Both the position numbers and the translations under genes were made by a program. A stretch of DNA of 64,000 nucleotides from Jannaschia pohangensis (lineage in GTDB: Bacteria; Pseudomonadota; Alphaproteobacteria; Rhodobacterales; Rhodobacteraceae): contig NZ_FORA01000003.1 in the NCBI RefSeq assembly GCF_900113875.1, forward strand, positions 372,001-436,000, read 5' to 3'. The first letter of the stretch is position 1. The number at the start of each line of letters is the position of its first letter. Of this stretch, positions 26,849 to 35,666 are shown piece after piece. The notes under the pieces were generated by a model that saw only the letters and a program-made list of their open reading frames with translations, made no database searches and had not been told where the DNA came from.

Positions 26849-28798
26849 TCAGTCCCCCGCCGCGCGACCCCGAAGGGCGACGATGCCCTTGGGCCGGAAT
26901 TGAATGAACAGTATGACGAAGAGGATCATGAAGGTCTGGGCCGCCAGGGTGTTCGACGGGTTGAACCACTCGATCCCCTTCTGGGTGAAACCGATCATCG
27001 TGGCCCCTGCCAGCGTGCCCCAGACGTTGCCAACCCCGCCCACGACGACGGTCATGAAGCTTTGCACGATGTAATCCGACCCCATCTCGGACGTCACCTT
27101 GGCATAAAGCCCGATGGCCACACCCGCGATGCCCGCGATGCCGGATCCCAGACCGAAAGTCAGCATGTTGATCCGGTCCGGGTTGATCCCCATCGAGGCG
27201 GCCATGCCAGGGTTCTGCGTTACCGCCCGCACTTCAAGGCCCAGGCGCGTGCGCTTCAGGATAAAGAGGATCAAGCCGAGGAAAATCAGCGCAAGGAAGA
27301 AAATGGCGATGCGGATATAGCTGATCTGCACCACGTCATTGATGACCCAGGCCCCGGCCAGCCAATCGGGCGAAGTCAGGGGCCGCGCCTGCGTGCCGAA
27401 GATGTTCTTGGCCAGCTGCTGGAGCGCGATGGAAATGCCGAAGGTCGCCAGCAACGTCTCGAGCGGGCGATGATACAGCCAGCGGATCACCAGCCGCTCC
27501 ATCGCGACCCCTGCGCCGAAGGTGACGGCAAAAGCCAATGGCAGGGCGATCAGGATCGACAGGGTGTAGTCGGGCACGAAAAGCTGCACCACATAGCCGG
27601 TATAGGCCCCCATCATGATGAATTCGCCATGGGCCATGTTGATAACGCCCATGACGCCGAAGGTGATGGCAAGGCCCACGGCGGCCAGGAAATAGATCGA
27701 CGCCAGCGACAGCGCATCCAGCGTCAGGTCCGCCGCCTGCCCTGCCGCCAACCGAGTGGCGATGGCCGCCTGCGCGTCTTCGGCGGCGGCGGTCACCTCG
27801 GCGTTCGGCTCGTTGTAGGCCTGATAGAACACGTGGGCCGCGATGGCGGCCTCGCGTTCGTCGGGCGTGATGAAAGGCGGCACCTCGCCTGCGGCGACCA
27901 GCGTGCGATAGGCGGCAACGCGGGCGGCTTCGGTGTTCAGGGTGGCGACGGGCACGCCCGCGACCGACCCCTCGGCGATCCGGGCGATCAGGGCGGCGTT
28001 GACGTCCGCCGGTTGCACCGTGGCGGGTGCCAGGTCGGCGTCGACAAGGCGGGCATAGGCCGTCGCCATGTCGAAATCCTCGCCCGGGGTCAGCGTCGCG
28101 GCGACGTTGACCCCCTCGGGGATCGCGGCGGCAACGGCGTCGCGCGCCGACAGGATCCGGCTCAGGATGCCGCGCACCTCCACGCTCAGATCGCCCGACA
28201 GCGCCTCGATCGCGGTAATGCGCGCGGCGGGGTCGGCGTCATAGAGCGCGGTCAACTGCCGTTCCAGTTGCTGCTTTCGCGCCAGAACGGTGCTGTTGCC
28301 TTCGCCGTCGATGGACGCACGCAGCGGCTCCAGTTGATCCTCTGCCGGATCGCGGCTGATCGCATCGAGCGCGGCCAGCCGCCGGTTCAAATCCGGGTCC
28401 GACAGCAGGAACTGCACCAGCGCCGCGTCGATCACCCGGCGCACCCCGGCATTCGGCCTGATCTGGCTGAAATCGCGGGTGTTTTCGGCCCGGCTTTCGG
28501 CGCCCGTGTCCAGATCGGTCAGGACCAACCCGCCGTCCGCCTCGGCGGCGACGAAGAACAGCCCATCGGCATTGCGCTGCCACAGATTGCGGTCGCGCCA
28601 GCTTTCGAGAAATTCGGGAACGCCTTCCAGTTGGGCCGCGGACAGGGCCGCAAGCACGGCTTCGACCGTGCGGCGCGCCGGTTTGGCCACGGCCTCCGCG
28701 TTGTCCTGCAGAACGGACTGAAGCGTCTGGGCATTGGCGGACGGGGTCACGGCTGCGACCGACGCAAGGAAGGCCAGAGCGAACAGCAGGGCGCGCAT
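26849..28798 (-). CDS. urtB: Urea-type ABC transporter permease UrtB with long periplasmic N-terminal domain
   Basis: A 649-residue protein. A signal peptide (cleavage after SANAQ) leads to about 335 soluble residues with HEAT-like helical repeats (RNLWQRNADGLFF..., DAALVQFLLSDPDLNRRLAALDAI). The LivH/UrtB-type permease starts near residue 357 and contains VGLAITFGVMGVINMAHGEFIMMGAYTG and LGLEVRAVTQNPGMAASMGIN. UrtB proteins carry such an N-terminal extension, but this one is at the long end. A terminator-like hairpin separates it from urtA. Confidence 0.92.
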   Translation of the reverse strand: MRALLFALAFLASVAAVTPSANAQTLQSVLQDNAEAVAKPARRTVEAVLAALSAAQLEGVPEFLESWRDRNLWQRNADGLFFVAAEADGGLVLTDLDTGAESRAENTRDFSQIRPNAGVRRVIDAALVQFLLSDPDLNRRLAALDAISRDPAEDQLEPLRASIDGEGNSTVLARKQQLERQLTALYDADPAARITAIEALSGDLSVEVRGILSRILSARDAVAAAIPEGVNVAATLTPGEDFDMATAYARLVDADLAPATVQPADVNAALIARIAEGSVAGVPVATLNTEAARVAAYRTLVAAGEVPPFITPDEREAAIAAHVFYQAYNEPNAEVTAAAEDAQAAIATRLAAGQAADLTLDALSLASIYFLAAVGLAITFGVMGVINMAHGEFIMMGAYTGYVVQLFVPDYTLSILIALPLAFAVTFGAGVAMERLVIRWLYHRPLETLLATFGISIALQQLAKNIFGTQARPLTSPDWLAGAWVINDVVQISYIRIAIFFLALIFLGLILFILKRTRLGLEVRAVTQNPGMAASMGINPDRINMLTFGLGSGIAGIAGVAIGLYAKVTSEMGSDYIVQSFMTVVVGGVGNVWGTLAGATMIGFTQKGIEWFNPSNTLAAQTFMILFVILFIQFRPKGIVALRGRAAGD

Positions 28799-28817
28799 CG
28801 GGGGGTCTTTCAGGTCG

Positions 28818-28848
28818 CAAAAGGCCCGGGCGGCATGAACCGCCCGGG
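28818..28848 (-). terminator. Hairpin between urtA and urtB, probable partial terminator
   Basis: Read on the minus strand, CCCGGGCGG pairs with CCGCCCGGG (6-base loop) and is followed by CCTTTTGC. It lies ten bases past the urtA stop and before urtB. Such attenuators allow the binding protein to be made in excess over the membrane parts. Confidence 0.6.
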
Positions 28849-28856
28849 ACCGATCG

Positions 28857-30143
28857 TCAGTAGTTCGAGGTCAGCTGAACGCAGGTCTGGGTCTCGGTGT
28901 TGTACATCCCGCAGCCAAGGTCCTTCCAATCGGAGGTCAGCACCGCGCTTTCCGGCAGGAAGTCGGTCCAGGCGTCGCCGTCCACTTCGGAGGTCTGGCT
29001 GATGATGTCGAACTGACCATCGGCGGTGATCTCGCCGATCAGCACCGGCTTGGCCAGGTGATGGTTCGGCAGCATCACGGCGGTGCCGCCCGTCAGGTTC
29101 GGGAATTCTTGCCCGTACATTGCCTCGCGGACGGCATCGACTTCGGCAGTTCCGGCCGCTTCGACCGCGTTCACCCACATGTTGAAGCCGATGTAATGCG
29201 CCTCCATCGGGTCGTTCGTCACCCGGGTGTCGTCGCCGGTATAGGCATGCCACGCCGCGATGAATTCCGCGTTCGCCTCGGTGTCGGCGGACATGAAGTA
29301 GTTCCAGGCCGCCAGGTGCCCGACCAGGTCCGAGGTATCGAGGCCCGAAAGCTCTTCCTCGCCGACCGAGAAAGCGACGACCGGGATGTCATCGGCGCTG
29401 ACGCCCGCGGCGGCCAATTCCTTGTAGAAGCCGACGTTCGCGTCCCCGTTGATGGTCGAGATCACGCCGACCTGCTTGCCATCGGCCCCGAGTGCCACGA
29501 CATCGGCCACGATGGTCGCCCAGTCCGACTGACCGAAGGGGGTGTAGTTCACGAAGATGTCCTCCTCCGCGATGCCCTTGGCGGCAAGGTAGGAGGCGAG
29601 GATGTTGTTCGTCGTGCGCGGATAGACGTAGTCGGTGCCAAGCAGCGCGAACTTCTCGACGCCCAACTCCTCGAGGAAGTAATCCGTCGCCGGGATGGCC
29701 TGCTGGTTCGGCGCGGCCCCGGTGTAGAACACGTTGCGGGAGCTTTCCTCGCCCTCGTATTGCACCGGATAGAACAGCAGGCCGTTCAGCTCCTCGATCA
29801 CCGGGAGCACCGATTTGCGCGACACCGAGGTCCAGTTGCCGAAGATCACATCGACCTCGTGCACGGTCAGCAGTTCACGTGCCTTTTCGGCAAACAGCGG
29901 CCAGTCGGAGGCCGGGTCGACCACGACCGCCTCGAGCTGGCAGCCAAGCACGCCGCCCGCTTCGTTCTGGTTGGCGACCAGCATCTGCATGGTATCGGCC
30001 AGCGTGGTCTCGGAAATCGCCATCGTCCCCGACAGCGAATGCAGGACCCCCACCTTGATGGTGCAGTCCTGGGCCGCGGCCTGACTGGCAGCGGTGGCCA
30101 GCGCAGCGGCGGAAAGATTGGTGAGCAGTGTCTTGCGGTTCAT
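28857..30143 (-). CDS. urtA: Urea-type ABC transporter substrate-binding protein UrtA
   Basis: A 428-residue periplasmic protein with a signal peptide ending ASQAAAQD and a type I binding-protein fold. UrtA hallmarks are VGVLHSLSGTMAISETTL, DPASDWPLFAEKARELL, NGLLFYPVQYEGEESS (ligand site) and DYVYPRTTNNI. It captures urea or a short amide and delivers it to UrtBC. The ATG at 30143 is preceded by an in-frame TTG, and GGACC lies seven bases upstream. A 20-bp palindrome is located 36 bases ahead of the start. Confidence 0.94.
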   Translation of the reverse strand: MNRKTLLTNLSAAALATAASQAAAQDCTIKVGVLHSLSGTMAISETTLADTMQMLVANQNEAGGVLGCQLEAVVVDPASDWPLFAEKARELLTVHEVDVIFGNWTSVSRKSVLPVIEELNGLLFYPVQYEGEESSRNVFYTGAAPNQQAIPATDYFLEELGVEKFALLGTDYVYPRTTNNILASYLAAKGIAEEDIFVNYTPFGQSDWATIVADVVALGADGKQVGVISTINGDANVGFYKELAAAGVSADDIPVVAFSVGEEELSGLDTSDLVGHLAAWNYFMSADTEANAEFIAAWHAYTGDDTRVTNDPMEAHYIGFNMWVNAVEAAGTAEVDAVREAMYGQEFPNLTGGTAVMLPNHHLAKPVLIGEITADGQFDIISQTSEVDGDAWTDFLPESAVLTSDWKDLGCGMYNTETQTCVQLTSNY

Positions 30144-30510
30144 CAAAGGTCCAGTCCCCGTGTCAGGACCACGGCACTGTGACCAGGTCTGTCTGGTCAG
30201 GGACCGGACACTCCTGTAGTCGCCAAAGCCGCAGCTTCATGTTGCAGTCGCGCGGGGATCGTCATCGTCCAGGATCACATCCCTGCGCGGCATTTTTTGT
30301 CGTCTCTCTCAAAAGACATCGCGACGCTGGCAAAGCAGCTGTGGCGGGGCAAATCTTTGAGCCCCGCAAATGCGCCGCCACACCGAGAATGCCCAATCTT
30401 TGGGCGCTGCTACGCGACCTGCCGTTTTTTACGCAACGCCACGGACGGGCTTGACCCCGCGACAGCCCAAAAATGCGGCAGTCCGGCCAGACCTGCGGAA
30501 TCACTGCCCG
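30144..30510. other. Gap between dctM and urtA, holds two inverted repeats
   Basis: A 367-base stretch with no credible gene. It contains the urtA leader with palindrome 30180-30199 and a hairpin GCGGGGC/GCCCCGC (30344-30367, 10-base loop) that may terminate the TRAP operon, though without a T-tract. No convincing promoter hexamers or a sigma-54 site could be read by eye. Confidence 0.4.
30180..30199. promoter_or_regulatory. 20-bp palindrome upstream of urtA
   Basis: TGACCAG-N6-CTGGTCA is a perfect 7-bp inverted repeat ending 36 bases before the urtA start. The arm and spacer sizes resemble operators of GntR- or FadR-type regulators, but no regulator is adjacent. It could also act as an RNA hairpin in the leader. 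Confidence 0.45.
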
Positions 30511-31824
30511 CTATGTGATGAGGAACAGCGTGATCGCCGGGAAGGCCACAAGGATGGCGACCCGCACCAGATCGGTGCCCACGAAATACATGACCGCGGC
30601 ATAGGTCCGAAGCATCGGCGTGCTGCGGTCCATCGCGTTGATGACGAACAGGTTCATGCCGACCGGCGGGGTGATGAGGCCGACCTCCACCACGATCAGG
30701 GTCAGGATGCCGAACCAGATCGCCACCTCTTCGGTGGTCATGCCGAAATCGAGCGCCGTGATGACCGGAAAGAAGATCGGGATCGTCAGCAGGATCATGG
30801 AGAGCGAATCCATCACGCAGCCCAGAAGCAGGTAGAAGATCAGGATCACGATCAGCACGGTGATCGGCGCGAAACCCTGGGCCACGACCCAGGACGACAT
30901 CTCCTGCGGGACCTGCGTCAGGGCGAGGAAGCCGTTGTAGATGGCCGCGCCCAGGATGATGAAGAAGATCATCGCGCTGGATTTGGCGGTGACGGTGAAG
31001 CTTTCGATCAGGGTGCGCCCGTTCAGCCCGCCGTTGGCAAAGGCGATGATCCCGGTGCCCAGCGCGCCCACGGCCGCGCCTTCGGTCGGGGTGAAGATGC
31101 CGCCATAGATGCCGCCGACCACGGCCACAAAGACCAGAAGCACCGGCCAGACCGCCGCCAGCTGGCGAAAGCGCTGCGACATGGGAATGGCATCGCGGGT
31201 GCCCGCCGCCGCCGGGTTCAGCCGCACATAGATCGAAATGGCGATGACATAGCCAAGCGCCGCCAGCAGGCCGGGGATGAAGGCCGCCAGGAAAAGCTTG
31301 GCGATGTTCTGCTCTGTCAGGATCGCATAGATCACCAGCACCACCGAGGGCGGGATCAGGATGCCGAGCGTGCCGCCCGCCGCCAGCGTCGCGGTGCTGA
31401 ACCCGCCGTCATAGCCATAGCGTTTCAGCTCCGGCAGGGCGACGCGCCCCATGGTCGCCGCCGTCGCCAGCGACGAGCCGCAGATCGCCCCGAACCCCGC
31501 GCAGGCCCCAATGGCCGCCATCGCGACACCGCCCCGCCGATGGCCCAGAAACCCCTCGGCCGCCCGGAACAGCGCCTGTGACATGCCGCCGAGCGTCGCG
31601 AAATGACCCATGAGGAGGAACATCGGAATGATCGACAGCGAATAGCTGGAGAACGTCGAATAGGTCTCGTTCTTCAGGCGGCTGAGCGCCATGACATTGC
31701 CGCCGGTCACGAAGTAGAGGCCCGCGACACCGACGACGAACATCGCAAGGCCGATCGGCACGCGCAGGAAGATCAGCGCCAGCAGAGCCGGAAAGCTGTA
31801 GAAGCCGATTTCAAGCGTGCTCAA
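30511..31824 (-). CDS. TRAP transporter large permease (DctM family)
   Basis: A 437-residue protein with about twelve membrane helices. It contains the DctM motif LRVPIGLAMFVVGVAGL near the start, GAICGSSLATAATMGRVALPELKRYGYD, and GTLGILIPPSVVLVIYAI. I begin at the TTG at 31824, which overlaps the dctQ stop (TTGA); the frame's earlier start at 32016 would lie deep inside dctQ. It transports a substrate imported by DctP using a sodium gradient. Substrate unknown. Confidence 0.9.
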   Translation of the reverse strand: MSTLEIGFYSFPALLALIFLRVPIGLAMFVVGVAGLYFVTGGNVMALSRLKNETYSTFSSYSLSIIPMFLLMGHFATLGGMSQALFRAAEGFLGHRRGGVAMAAIGACAGFGAICGSSLATAATMGRVALPELKRYGYDGGFSTATLAAGGTLGILIPPSVVLVIYAILTEQNIAKLFLAAFIPGLLAALGYVIAISIYVRLNPAAAGTRDAIPMSQRFRQLAAVWPVLLVFVAVVGGIYGGIFTPTEGAAVGALGTGIIAFANGGLNGRTLIESFTVTAKSSAMIFFIILGAAIYNGFLALTQVPQEMSSWVVAQGFAPITVLIVILIFYLLLGCVMDSLSMILLTIPIFFPVITALDFGMTTEEVAIWFGILTLIVVEVGLITPPVGMNLFVINAMDRSTPMLRTYAAVMYFVGTDLVRVAILVAFPAITLFLIT

Positions 31825-32399
31825 TGGTCTGCCCCGTCCGACGCCAGGATCGGCAGGCCGGTCAGCAGCTCCGCCACCCGCACCGCGGCGACATAGACGC
31901 CGACCACGGCGGACACCACGGCCCCGGCCAACGCCCCCGCATAGGCCCACCAGATGGGAAACTGGATCAGATAGGTCGTCTCGCCGTAGCGGGCCTTGGC
32001 CTGCGTTCCCTGCCACAGCTGCCAGGCGATCAGGATCAGGACGCCTGCGAACAGAAGCGACCAGAGCACCGCCAGAACCCGGTTCACCCGCGCCCCGAAC
32101 CGCGCGGTCAGCACGTCGACGCTGGCATGTCCGCCCGTCAGCTGCGTGATCGGCAGGAAGGCGAAGACAGTAAAGGCCATACCGGCCTCGACCAGTTCGA
32201 AATCGCCGTTGATCGGTCCGAGGCCCCAGGCCAGCAGGGTCTGGGACAGGGCCGTCCCCGAAAGGGCGTCGGAATACATCAGACCGTTGAGGAAACGTCC
32301 CGCGATGCTGGCGCAGCTCATCAGGATCAGCGCCGACAGGACGATCCCGCCCAGGATCGCCATCACCCGGGCCAGCGCCTCGATCATCCGTGCCAGCAT
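31821..32399 (-). CDS. TRAP transporter small permease (DctQ family)
   Basis: A 192-residue membrane protein with four helices, matching DctQ size. Segments include AILGGIVLSALILMSCASIAGRF, then a characteristic amphipathic region with ELVEAGMAFTVFAFLPITQL and GGHASVDVLTARF. It couples the binding protein to DctM. It lies between dctP and dctM. Confidence 0.88.
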   Translation of the reverse strand: MLARMIEALARVMAILGGIVLSALILMSCASIAGRFLNGLMYSDALSGTALSQTLLAWGLGPINGDFELVEAGMAFTVFAFLPITQLTGGHASVDVLTARFGARVNRVLAVLWSLLFAGVLILIAWQLWQGTQAKARYGETTYLIQFPIWWAYAGALAGAVVSAVVGVYVAAVRVAELLTGLPILASDGADH

Positions 32400-32420
32400 G
32401 TCCTACCCCTTGCCCCGCAA

Positions 32421-32450
32421 CGGGGCCGCGCCGATCCGGACGCGGCCCCG
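32421..32450. terminator. Hairpin between dctP and dctQ
   Basis: CGGGGCCGCG pairs perfectly with CGCGGCCCCG around a ten-base loop, in the 67-base gap after dctP. There is no T-tract. As with urtA, it probably stabilises or caps the binding-protein mRNA and limits permease expression. Confidence 0.5.
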
Positions 32451-32466
32451 ATGTCGACGTCTAGCG

Positions 32467-33495
32467 TCAGCCGTCGTAAGCGTCCATCAGAGCCCGCGCC
32501 TCGTCGATCAGGGCCTGACCGTCGATGCCGCGTTCGGCCATTTCCGCGACCCAGGCCGCATAGACCGGGGCCGAGGCCTCGACCCAGGCCTGCGCATCCG
32601 CCTCGCTGACCGTGACGATGGAATTCCCGGCATCGACCGCGACCTGGCGGGCCGGGCCATCGGCCTCCAGCATGACGCCACCCGCGAAGACCGAGAAGTC
32701 CAGCCCGGAATTGTCGTCCACGATCTGGCGCAGATCGTCCGGCAGCCCGTCATAGACCCCCTTGTTCATGGCCAGAACGAAGGTCACGTCATAAAGGTAG
32801 TTGCCCTCAAATTCGGTGTGATGCGTCACCAACTCGGGCACCTTCAGCGATCCGGTCACCTCCCACGGAATCGTGGTCCCGTCGATCACACCCTTGGACA
32901 GCGCCTCGGGGATGGCGGGCACGGGCATCCCGACGGGCGTCGCACCGAGGGTCTCCAGAAGCTGGTTGACCATCCGCGACGCGCCCCGGATCTTCTTGCC
33001 CTGCATGTCGGCGGGGGTCACGATCTCGCTGTTGGCATGGATCATGCCGGGCCCGTGCATCCAGGCGCCCAGGACCTCGACACCCTGAAATTCGTCGCGC
33101 ATCCGGGTGTCGAACATCTGCCAATAGGCCGAGCTGCCGGCGCGGGCATCGCTGACCATGAAGGGCAGCTCGAAAACCTCGGTCGACGGGAACCGACCGG
33201 GCGTATAGCCGACGACGGTCCAGACAACATCGGCCACACCGTCGATGGCCTGATCCATCAACTCGGGCGGGCTGCCGCCAAGCTGCATGGCCGGAAAGCG
33301 GTCGATCTTGATGCGCCCCTCGGACGCGGCCTCGATGTTGTCGGCCCAGACATCCAGGATCAGGCGGGGCACATTGGCCTGCGCGGGCAGGAACTGATGC
33401 AACTTCAACGTCACGTCCTGTGCGGCGGCGGGCAGGGCCGCCAAGGCCAGCGCGGCGCCGCCCAAAAGGCGCGCCAGCGTTCTGCGGTCAATCAT
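32467..33495 (-). CDS. TRAP transporter substrate-binding protein (DctP family)
   Basis: A 342-residue periplasmic protein. A signal peptide (MIDRRTLARLLGGAALALAA) is cleaved after LPAAAQ. The DctP core has LKLHQFLPAQANVPRLILDVWA, GRIKIDRFPAMQLGGSPPELMDQA and the ligand-facing KIRGASRMVNQLLETLGATPVGMPVPAIPEALSKGVIDG with the conserved arginine. The ligand is typically a carboxylate, and the residue pattern does not identify which. Confidence 0.92.
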   Translation of the reverse strand: MIDRRTLARLLGGAALALAALPAAAQDVTLKLHQFLPAQANVPRLILDVWADNIEAASEGRIKIDRFPAMQLGGSPPELMDQAIDGVADVVWTVVGYTPGRFPSTEVFELPFMVSDARAGSSAYWQMFDTRMRDEFQGVEVLGAWMHGPGMIHANSEIVTPADMQGKKIRGASRMVNQLLETLGATPVGMPVPAIPEALSKGVIDGTTIPWEVTGSLKVPELVTHHTEFEGNYLYDVTFVLAMNKGVYDGLPDDLRQIVDDNSGLDFSVFAGGVMLEADGPARQVAVDAGNSIVTVSEADAQAWVEASAPVYAAWVAEMAERGIDGQALIDEARALMDAYDG

Positions 33496-33604
33496 GTGTC
33501 ATCCTCCCTGATGATCTGTCGCGGCGACCCCTTTCCGGGATCTGCCACGCCCGACATCACCACACATCCGTGCGCCATGCAAAACCAGATGAAGCGAAAG
33601 GCGT

Positions 33605-35665
33605 CTATTGCCGCCCTTCGCGAAGCCAGGCGAGGGTCGCAAGGCTGGCCGCCAGCAGCAGGAACAGCCAGGCGGGCACCAGCGACAGGATGCGCACATC
33701 CGCCGTCAGATAGGCCTCGCGCGGGGTCCAGCCGATCCAGCCACGCCCCGCCGCCTGCCGCCCGGCACGAACCGAGCGCAGATCGAAGGACCCGGCCTCG
33801 ATGGCCAGCGCGCCGCCCTCCTGCGCTGCGACCGCATTCGCCAGGACAGCATCGGTGGCGATGGTTTCGACGAATTCGCGGGGTGCTGCGGGGCCCAGGC
33901 CGATGACGGCGGTCCGCTCCCCTTCGACCAGACGGTAAAGCCCCTGCTCCGCCCCGACGATCCGACCGACGAAACGGCCCGGTGCCTCTTCGGTCAGGGT
34001 CAGCTCCGTTTCGGTGCCATCGGGCGCGGTGACCGTCACGGCCCCCGGCGCATCGCCCAGGGTCCGGCGCGTCACGGTGATCTCCTGACCCAGGGCCACG
34101 GCAGTCAGCGCCTCTTCCTCCAGCTCAGGCTCCTGCATCAACCAGTGGGCCAGACGACGCAGCAGTTCCGCCTGCGGCCCCCCGCCCTCCAGACCCCGGT
34201 CCCAGAGCCAGACGTGATCCGACCCCAGAAGGGCGACACGACCGTTCTTCACCCGGTCGAGAACAAGCAAGGGTTCGTCGTCAACGCCGGTCATCAGGAC
34301 TTCGGTGTTCGGCAGCGCCTCGACCTGGACCTGACGGAACCAGCGGCCCCAGGGCGCGCCGTCCACGCCGAAATCATCGGGCAGACCCTCGGTCACCGGA
34401 TGCTTTTCGCCGGTCTCGGAAATCGCGGGCGTGAACGGCTGATCGATGACGATGGCGGTCGGGCGCGCGGGCAGGATCGGCGACAGGGGCGAGCGATAGA
34501 GACTGTCGGCACTGGCGAAATCCGGCCCCGCCGCGATCAGCAGCGCGCCGCCCTGTTCGACATAGTCGCGGACATTCTCGAAATAATTGCCGGGCAGGAT
34601 GCCGCGCCGTTGATACCGGTCGAAGATGATGAGGTCGAATTCGTCGATCTTCTCGGAGAACAGCTCCCGCGTCGGAAAGGCGATCAGGCTCAGCTCGGTC
34701 ACCGGAACCCCGTCCTGCTTGCCCGGCGGGCGCAGGATGGTGAAATGTACCAGGTCGACGGCGCTGTCGGCCTTCAGAAGGTTGCGCCAGGTCCGTTGGC
34801 CGGGGTGCGGCTCGCCGCTGACCAGAAGGACGCGCAGTCGGTCGCGCACGCCGTTGATCTGGATGACGGCGGCGTTGTTGCGGTCGGTCAACTCGCCCTC
34901 GGCCTCGGGCACGCGGAATTCGATGACGTTGAGCCCGCCATGCGGCAGCGTGATCGGCAGTTGCAGATCCTGCCCCACGGGCATCCGATAGGCCCGGGGC
35001 TGGCCACCATCCACCGACAGGACGATATCCGCCTCGGTGCCGGCATCGGCGGGCACGTCGCCCTGATCCTCGATCCGCAGGGTGATGGTGAATTCCTCGC
35101 CCAGAATGGCGAAGCTCGGCGCGTTCGACACGATCAGGCGGCGGTCCCAGTCGCCTTCCCGGCCCGTCCGCAACAGGTGCAGCGGCGCGGGCAGGTCGGG
35201 GGCCTGGCCCGCGTCATGCACCTGCCCGTCCGAAATCACGACAGCCCCGGCAACCCGGTCGCGCGGCACTTCGGCCATCAGCTCCGACAGAGCGGCCATG
35301 GCCAGCGTGCCCTCGTCCCCCTCCCCGTCGCCGACCCGCGCGATGCGGGTGTCGAGCCCGTCACGCGCCGCTTCGGCCATCAGGGTGGCCAGCGCCTCCT
35401 CGCTCTGGACCGCGCGATCCGACAGACCCTGACTGGCGCTTTCATCGACCACGACCAGAAGGATGTCGGACAACGGCTCCCGCTCTTCGGTCTGAAGCGA
35501 CGGATCGGCCAGCGCCAGGGTCAGCACACCCACGGCAAGCGCGCGCAGCCACCAGCCCGGCAAGCCCCGCAGTGCCGCCAGCAGGCAGAGCGCCAAAGCC
35601 ACGCCTCCGAGGACGGCAATCACCGCCCAGGGCAACATCGGATCAAAGAGGATCTGGCGTGTCAT
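33605..35665 (-). CDS. Large membrane protein with VWA-like region, MoxR-cluster partner
   Basis: A 686-residue protein with two helices near the N-terminus (about residues 10-50) and one near the C-terminus (LVPAWLFLLLAASLATLAWL). Between them is a von Willebrand-like segment (ILLVVVDESASQGL and VAGAVVISDGQVHDAG) and a glutamine-amidotransferase-like region (LLVSGEPHPGQRTW, GGALLIAAGPDFASADSLY). This architecture belongs to the membrane proteins encoded with MoxR ATPases and DUF58 proteins. It starts one base after the DUF4159 stop. The function is unknown and possibly envelope maturation. Confidence 0.75.
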   Translation of the reverse strand: MTRQILFDPMLPWAVIAVLGGVALALCLLAALRGLPGWWLRALAVGVLTLALADPSLQTEEREPLSDILLVVVDESASQGLSDRAVQSEEALATLMAEAARDGLDTRIARVGDGEGDEGTLAMAALSELMAEVPRDRVAGAVVISDGQVHDAGQAPDLPAPLHLLRTGREGDWDRRLIVSNAPSFAILGEEFTITLRIEDQGDVPADAGTEADIVLSVDGGQPRAYRMPVGQDLQLPITLPHGGLNVIEFRVPEAEGELTDRNNAAVIQINGVRDRLRVLLVSGEPHPGQRTWRNLLKADSAVDLVHFTILRPPGKQDGVPVTELSLIAFPTRELFSEKIDEFDLIIFDRYQRRGILPGNYFENVRDYVEQGGALLIAAGPDFASADSLYRSPLSPILPARPTAIVIDQPFTPAISETGEKHPVTEGLPDDFGVDGAPWGRWFRQVQVEALPNTEVLMTGVDDEPLLVLDRVKNGRVALLGSDHVWLWDRGLEGGGPQAELLRRLAHWLMQEPELEEEALTAVALGQEITVTRRTLGDAPGAVTVTAPDGTETELTLTEEAPGRFVGRIVGAEQGLYRLVEGERTAVIGLGPAAPREFVETIATDAVLANAVAAQEGGALAIEAGSFDLRSVRAGRQAAGRGWIGWTPREAYLTADVRILSLVPAWLFLLLAASLATLAWLREGRQ

Positions 35666-35666
35666 C

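Noticed and set aside
26702-29002. A 766-codon open frame on the plus strand
   Set aside because: It is antisense to urtC and urtB and has a shadow-type composition rich in Arg, Gly, His and Asp.
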